NCBI RefSeq assembly: GCF_004006395.2
Contig: NZ_CP029758.2
Location: 3,410,001-3,474,000, forward strand
Direction: 5' to 3'
Source of the DNA: Clostridium sp. AWRP
GTDB lineage: Bacteria; Bacillota; Clostridia; Clostridiales; Clostridiaceae
DNA length: 64,000 nt
The notes beneath the pieces were generated by a model. That model had not been told where the DNA came from. It made no database searches and saw only the letters and a list, made by a program, of their open reading frames with translations. Position 1 is the stretch's first letter. Each line of letters begins with the position of its first letter. This document shows, one piece after another, positions 59,834-64,000 of the stretch. A program made the translations under genes and the position numbers.

Positions 59834-60636
59834 CTTAATCCCACCCTAGATATGTAAAAATACATAGTTATGATAAGTACATTAACTATTAAATATATTA
59901 GATCAAAAAACTTAAATTTAAATTTTTTGTGAGACACATACTCTCCTGTAAATCCCCTGCATTCCATAGCACAATACATTTCATCTCCCATTTCTTTTGA
60001 TTTTAAAAATAAACTTCCAATTATCTTTGAAATAGAAGAATATTTTTTACTATTTTTTCCTATAGATCTAAGCTTTAGTGCATAAAACATGTCCAAAGAA
60101 AATTCACCTAATATATAAATGTATTTTAAAGTTATGTCAAATACCAAAATAAATATGTCCGGTATAAAAAACATCTTTAGCGCCTTAGTTATGTCATGCC
60201 ATTTAGTTGTATAAGATAAAACATTTATTGAAATTATAGTACCAACTACTTTTAGTAAAAGCATTTCACTATTTCTAATGTTCCCCATAAATATAGAAGG
60301 TATGAGCATTATAAATGTAAAAAATGGAATAGAAATGCTTAAAAGGAGTATTTTTTTTATATCTTGAACATCCAAAAAACTTAAAATTAGTAGAAAATAA
60401 ACATCTACAAGCATTACATAAGTAAAATTTTTAGACAATGATAAAAATAATATATTTAAAATAGTAAAGGAAAGTTTTAACATAGGATTTAAATTGTACA
60501 TAAAGCTATTATTTACTTTATTGTTTCTTTTAATAAGGGATAATAGATGTAATATAGAAAATATACTTTTATCTATAAATTTATCTTTATCCTCTTCGGG
60601 AACGTATTCATCTTTTTTAAAAAGCCAATCCTCCAT
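59830..60636 (-). CDS. cbiQ: Cobalt/ECF transporter transmembrane component
   Basis: 268 aa with a ~50-residue soluble start, then LNPMLKLSFTILNILFLSLS and about five membrane helices. The conserved coupling-helix motifs are LKLRSIG and MGDEMYCAMECRGFTGE (the A-R-G type motif). CbiQ/EcfT couples CbiO to a substrate-binding membrane subunit. The first gene of a two-gene operon. In the window its usual partner cbiM is missing. Confidence 0.88.
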   Translation of the reverse strand: MEDWLFKKDEYVPEEDKDKFIDKSIFSILHLLSLIKRNNKVNNSFMYNLNPMLKLSFTILNILFLSLSKNFTYVMLVDVYFLLILSFLDVQDIKKILLLSISIPFFTFIMLIPSIFMGNIRNSEMLLLKVVGTIISINVLSYTTKWHDITKALKMFFIPDIFILVFDITLKYIYILGEFSLDMFYALKLRSIGKNSKKYSSISKIIGSLFLKSKEMGDEMYCAMECRGFTGEYVSHKKFKFKFFDLIYLIVNVLIITMYFYISRVGLR

Positions 60637-60735
60637 AAATTACACCTTCAATTCTAATTTTTTAATTTTCTCACTTCCTTGTTAAAAATATATCATACTA
60701 ACGATTATTATTCAATTAAATAAAAAATATTCTTG

Positions 60736-61284
60736 TTAGCTTAATCCATAAAAAACATACCATACACCCATTCCTATGGCAGTTCCACTTTTCTGTTCCT
60801 TAATTAAAAAATCTTTAAGTTGTTCTCTGTGAAGTGCAATTACCTGTATATCTTCCTCTGGCTCCAATTTCTGTATAGGAATTTGATTTTCAATTAAATC
60901 TTCATATATATCAACCCTTGCTAATGTAACTTTATCTGTTAAAAGTGCAGGATTTGAATAAAGCAAAGGACTCATTGATTTTACTTCTCCCTTATATCCA
61001 GTTTCCTCCTCCAACTCTCGTAGTGCATTTTCGACTATATTATCCCCTTCAACAAGGCCTGCTGGAAATCCAATAACGTATTTATCTATAGCAGGTCTAT
61101 ATTGTTTGATAAATATATACTTATTAGATGGTACAAGCTTGCTAATTATTACTACTGTATTTGTAGTATTGGTTCTTTTTATTCTTTCCCACTTTAAGTC
61201 CTCATTATTTTTTCCCTTATAAGTTATTTCCTGTAATTGAATCCACTTTCCTTTATACAGTGTTTTTTCCGATATTTTTTTCAT
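60736..61284 (-). CDS. Nudix hydrolase, ADP-ribose pyrophosphatase-like
   Basis: 182 aa from ATG at 61284 (AGGAGG 8 nt upstream; the earlier ATG abuts that site). The Nudix box is GLVEGDNIVENALRELEEET plus GYKGEV. A preceding GFPA and a later SNPALLTDKVTLARV are typical of ADP-ribose or sugar-nucleotide pyrophosphatases. The ATG overlaps the TGA of the MocR-like gene by 1 nt, so the two are coupled and may act in one cofactor-related process. Confidence 0.9.
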   Translation of the reverse strand: MKKISEKTLYKGKWIQLQEITYKGKNNEDLKWERIKRTNTTNTVVIISKLVPSNKYIFIKQYRPAIDKYVIGFPAGLVEGDNIVENALRELEEETGYKGEVKSMSPLLYSNPALLTDKVTLARVDIYEDLIENQIPIQKLEPEEDIQVIALHREQLKDFLIKEQKSGTAIGMGVWYVFYGLS

Positions 61285-62732
61285 CAATCCCATCCTCCTA
61301 TTTTTTTGGTCTCCTGACCTATTATCATAATTCCCTTTTTAATATCTTCTTCACTTACTCTTGAAAATCCAAGCCTAAAGGTATCATATCCCTCATCATT
61401 TACATAAAATACATCACCAGGAGTAAATATTACTCCTCTCTTACAGCATCTTTCTAAAAGCTTTCTGGAACTTATATTCTTTAGCTTTATAAATATATGC
61501 ATTCCACCCTCACCAAATATATCTTCACAAGGAATATACTCTCTTGCACATTTTAAGGTGAATTCATATTTTTCCTTATATACTCTTCGAGCTTTCTTTA
61601 TGTACTTTTCAAAATTTCCCTGATTTAAGTAATCATAAAAAATTGCCTGATCTAAAGAAGAAGTGTGAATATTTCTAGCTCTTTTACAACTCTCTAAATA
61701 GTTTATAAGCACTTTATCCGCAAGTATCCATCCTATCCTTATTCCAGGAAACAACACCTTTGAAAAGCTTCCTATATATAGGATACTATTTCCACTGCCG
61801 CTAAACGCAGCTATAGGTGCTACATGTGTTCCTGAATACCTAAGTTCTTCATTAAATCCATCTTCAATTATAGGAACATTATAACTTTTAAGTATATTAT
61901 ATAATTTCACCCTATTTTCAGGAGGCATGACAATACCTGTAGGATTTTGATAGGATGGAATAAAATATGATATTCTAAATTTATTTTTTTTCAGCTCTTT
62001 ACTAAGATCTTTTAAACATACTCCATCTTTTTCAACTTTTACTCCAGTTATATTGAGTCCATGTAGTTTCATAATTTTAATTGCAGTATTATGAGTTGGA
62101 TTTTCACACAGTATCTTGTCTCCCCTGTCTGTAAGGCAAGATAATATTAAATCAAATCCTTCTGTAAATCCATTTGTTATGAGTATATCCTTTTCCTTTG
62201 TACAAACTCCTTTACTTTCCATATATTTAAGCAAATATTGAATAAGGGGTCTATAACCTTTAGCATATCCATAATTCAACACTTTTTCTCCTTCTATAGA
62301 CATACGATTTAAAAAAGCTTTTTTAAATTCATCTACATTAAAAAGTTTTTCATCAGGGGCTATACTTTTAAAGGATATCATTCCTTTTTCCCATTTTGCT
62401 TCATGTTTTACTATATCTAATCTTTCAGAAAGTTTGCCATATTGATTTACTTTGTCTTCCCAATCTATACTCCACTTTTCCTGAAAATCTACTTTTACAT
62501 CCGATACAAAGGTACCCCTTCCTTTTTTCATGTATACAAATCCTTCATCTTGCAAAAATTCATAAGCATACATTACACTATTTCTACTTATTTTTAACAT
62601 TGAAGCCATCTCTCTTGTGGAAGGAAGTTTTTCTCCACTTCTAAGCATACCTTTCAGTATCATATCTTTAATATAATCTTTTAGCTGTATATATACAAGC
62701 CTCTCTTTATTTATCTTCAGTTCCGAAAACAT
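61284..62732 (-). CDS. MocR/PdxR-type GntR regulator with aminotransferase domain
   Basis: 482 aa from ATG at 62732 with GAGGTGAAACGTGTC upstream; a longer frame to 62810 lacks a site. Residues ~10-75 are a GntR winged helix (YIQLKDYIKDMILKGML and STREMASMLKISRNSVMYAY). The rest is a fold-type I PLP aminotransferase domain, with the PLP lysine in YIGSFSKVLFPGIRIGW. MocR proteins sense PLP or amino compounds, often to control PLP synthesis or transporters. Its target is not evident; it could control its own operon with the Nudix gene. Confidence 0.9.
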   Translation of the reverse strand: MFSELKINKERLVYIQLKDYIKDMILKGMLRSGEKLPSTREMASMLKISRNSVMYAYEFLQDEGFVYMKKGRGTFVSDVKVDFQEKWSIDWEDKVNQYGKLSERLDIVKHEAKWEKGMISFKSIAPDEKLFNVDEFKKAFLNRMSIEGEKVLNYGYAKGYRPLIQYLLKYMESKGVCTKEKDILITNGFTEGFDLILSCLTDRGDKILCENPTHNTAIKIMKLHGLNITGVKVEKDGVCLKDLSKELKKNKFRISYFIPSYQNPTGIVMPPENRVKLYNILKSYNVPIIEDGFNEELRYSGTHVAPIAAFSGSGNSILYIGSFSKVLFPGIRIGWILADKVLINYLESCKRARNIHTSSLDQAIFYDYLNQGNFEKYIKKARRVYKEKYEFTLKCAREYIPCEDIFGEGGMHIFIKLKNISSRKLLERCCKRGVIFTPGDVFYVNDEGYDTFRLGFSRVSEEDIKKGIMIIGQETKKIGGWD

Positions 62733-62836
62733 GACACGTTTCACCTCAAATATATTCTTGCACAATTTTACTAATAAATAAAGAATAACATATAAATAAG
62801 TTATTGACATATATTAAAAAAAATGTTTCAATAATG

Positions 62837-62848
62837 CTGACTGGTCAG
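62837..62848. promoter_or_regulatory. TetR-type operator-like palindrome CTGAC-TG-GTCAG
   Basis: A 5-bp inverted repeat with a 2-bp centre lies in the divergent region between the MocR-like gene (62732) and the YhgE/Pip gene (62936). The TGACTGGTCA core resembles operators of TetR-family regulators that often control YhgE/Pip genes. No tetR gene is inside the window on this side. Confidence 0.45.
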
Positions 62849-62935
62849 TTAATATTTAACTACTATGTAATTTCATTACTTAAAATAATTTTTCCATGTG
62901 TTTAGTATATATATTTACAATAGGAGGATTCATAT

Positions 62936-64000
62936 ATGATAAGAACTATTATAAAAATTTTTAAAACAGATATGAGAAGTATTTTTAAAAATAAAATGAC
63001 AATGTTGATTGTTGCAGGTGTATGTATTCTTCCCTCTCTCTATGCATGGGTCAATATAAAAGCATGTTGGGATCCTTATGGAAATACAAGCAGCATTCCT
63101 GTTGCCATAGTTAACGAGGACAAGGGTACGAACTTGAAATGGAAAAATTTAAATGCAGGAAATAAGATTGTAGAAAAATTAAAAAATAACCATAAAATAG
63201 GGTGGAAGTTTGTAAATGCTAAAAATGCGGATATGGGTATTATAGATGGTACATACTATGCCATGATAAAAATTCCAGAAGATTTTTCAAAAAATATTAC
63301 AAGCATAACATCAGATGCTCCTAAAAAAACTCAAATCATTTATAAAGTGAATACAAAGAATAGTCCTGTAGCTCTTAAAATAACTGATGCAGCTAGAAAC
63401 ACACTGGCAGAACAGATAAAATCAAGCTTTATATATACAGTAAATCAAACTATATTTTCTTCTTTGAACGTTCTTGGTAAAAATGCAGAAAATGATGAAC
63501 AAAACATTATAAATTTGAAGGATGAAATAATAAAATTAAGTGACAATATGAATATTATAACAGATGTCCTTGAAGGCATAAGCGATGATTCAAATGATTT
63601 GAATTCGACGCTTTCTGAGATTAAATCAGGTATTCCTATGATAAATTCAAGAATATCTACTTTAGAAAATAGTAATGAAACCAACAGCTCATCTGTACTA
63701 TTCCTTCAGTCTTCTATGAATAATACCTTTGATGACATTGAAATTAATTTAAATACCTCAAAAACTGATATGTATAGAATTCAAAATTTGATATTAAATC
63801 TTAATTCAGCAGCCTCAAATTCGAAGTACTCAAATATAAATACCACTGTAACTAAAATTAATTATGAGATAAATATCTTATACAATAAAATCAACTCCAC
63901 CATTAACATTCTTGAAAAATTTAATAATTTTAAGAACGATGACAATATATCAAGCCTTATAAATTTATTAAAAAATACTAGAAATTCACTAAATACAGAG
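62936..64000 (+). CDS. YhgE/Pip-family membrane protein (3' end cut by window edge)
   Basis: Open from ATG at 62936 (TAGGAGGATTCATAT upstream) to the edge, 355 codons with no stop. It starts MIRTIIKIFKTDMRSIFKNK, then a first membrane helix, VAGVCILPSLYAWVNIKACW, and DPYGNTSSIPVAIVNEDKG, the hallmark of the YhgE/Pip N-terminal domain. A long extracytoplasmic coiled-coil region follows; five more membrane segments are expected past the edge. Homologues are a phage receptor (Pip) in Lactococcus and ESX-like or ABC-2-type export proteins elsewhere. A TetR-type operator lies upstream. Confidence 0.88.
   Translation, partial: MIRTIIKIFKTDMRSIFKNKMTMLIVAGVCILPSLYAWVNIKACWDPYGNTSSIPVAIVNEDKGTNLKWKNLNAGNKIVEKLKNNHKIGWKFVNAKNADMGIIDGTYYAMIKIPEDFSKNITSITSDAPKKTQIIYKVNTKNSPVALKITDAARNTLAEQIKSSFIYTVNQTIFSSLNVLGKNAENDEQNIINLKDEIIKLSDNMNIITDVLEGISDDSNDLNSTLSEIKSGIPMINSRISTLENSNETNSSSVLFLQSSMNNTFDDIEINLNTSKTDMYRIQNLILNLNSAASNSKYSNINTTVTKINYEINILYNKINSTINILEKFNNFKNDDNISSLINLLKNTRNSLNTE

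Overview
The window is AT-rich and reads as a chromosome segment of a spore-forming Clostridium (sensu stricto type). Signs of this are an alpha/beta small acid-soluble spore protein, a Spo0E-like phosphatase, an Agr-type peptide, strong GGAGG ribosome sites with frequent TTG/GTG starts, and a complete anaerobic (cbi-type) cobalamin pathway. The species cannot be fixed from the sequence alone.

Region 1, 1-7.4 kb: part of a prophage. The leftward lytic arm runs Xre/Cro-like protein, SbcC-like ATPase, DnaD-like replisome organiser, DnaC-like helicase loader, a 35-aa membrane peptide, an ArpU/RinA-like late regulator and the terminase small subunit, which runs off the left edge. It diverges from a rightward lysogeny arm (double-HTH repressor, ImmA-like peptidase) across four evenly spaced ACAC-N5-GTGT operators. 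Region 2, 7.5-14.5 kb: a metabolic module of Fe-alcohol dehydrogenase, flavin/Fe-S enoate reductase and MFS carrier, with a divergent PucR-type regulator and then an iron-sulfur flavoprotein.

Region 3, 14.7-35.2 kb: an accessory region full of decay. It has an LLH holin, small membrane and secreted proteins, two acetyltransferases, SASP, a metallo-beta-lactamase-fold hydrolase, prephenate dehydratase, Spo0E-like protein and an orphan agrD. It also has at least eight broken genes: a recombinase chimera, IS110 transposase, tagA, agrC, IS3 orfB, a tyrosine integrase and others. Several intergenic structures are repeated: four copies of a ~190-230 bp cassette, each just upstream of a leftward gene; two paralogous candidate small RNAs with a compensated terminator stem; and a duplicated 86-bp promoter/leader. 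A decayed tyrosine integrase ends next to tRNA-Glu, so regions 1-3 may be the right-hand part of one composite island. A ~1.65 kb ISNCY/IS1202-like element with 30-bp flanking repeats follows the tRNA.

Region 4, 37.0-38.6 kb: a zinc-type ABC ATPase and permease (znuCB), with no binding protein beside them. Region 5, 38.9-60.6 kb: the cobalamin locus. From a promoter and an AdoCbl riboswitch near 59.0 kb, a leftward run goes cbiP-cbiB-cobD-sirC-like-hemC-cobA/hemD-hemB-cbiA-cobT-cbiC-cbiD-cbiE-cbiT-cbiL-cbiF-cbiG-cbiH-cbiK-cbiJ-pduX-cobO. It covers tetrapyrrole formation from ALA, cobalt insertion, ring contraction, amidation, adenosylation, aminopropanol-phosphate supply and lower-ligand activation. 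cbiQ and cbiO lie upstream of the riboswitch. Region 6, 60.7-64.0 kb: a MocR-type regulator coupled to a Nudix hydrolase, divergent from a YhgE/Pip membrane protein cut by the right edge.

The most novel-looking material is in region 3: the four-copy cassette, the paired candidate sRNAs with a CCCC motif, a candidate type I toxin-antitoxin locus near 23.2-23.5 kb, a micro-operon whose stop codons sit in hairpin loops, and an agrD left without agrB or an intact agrC.
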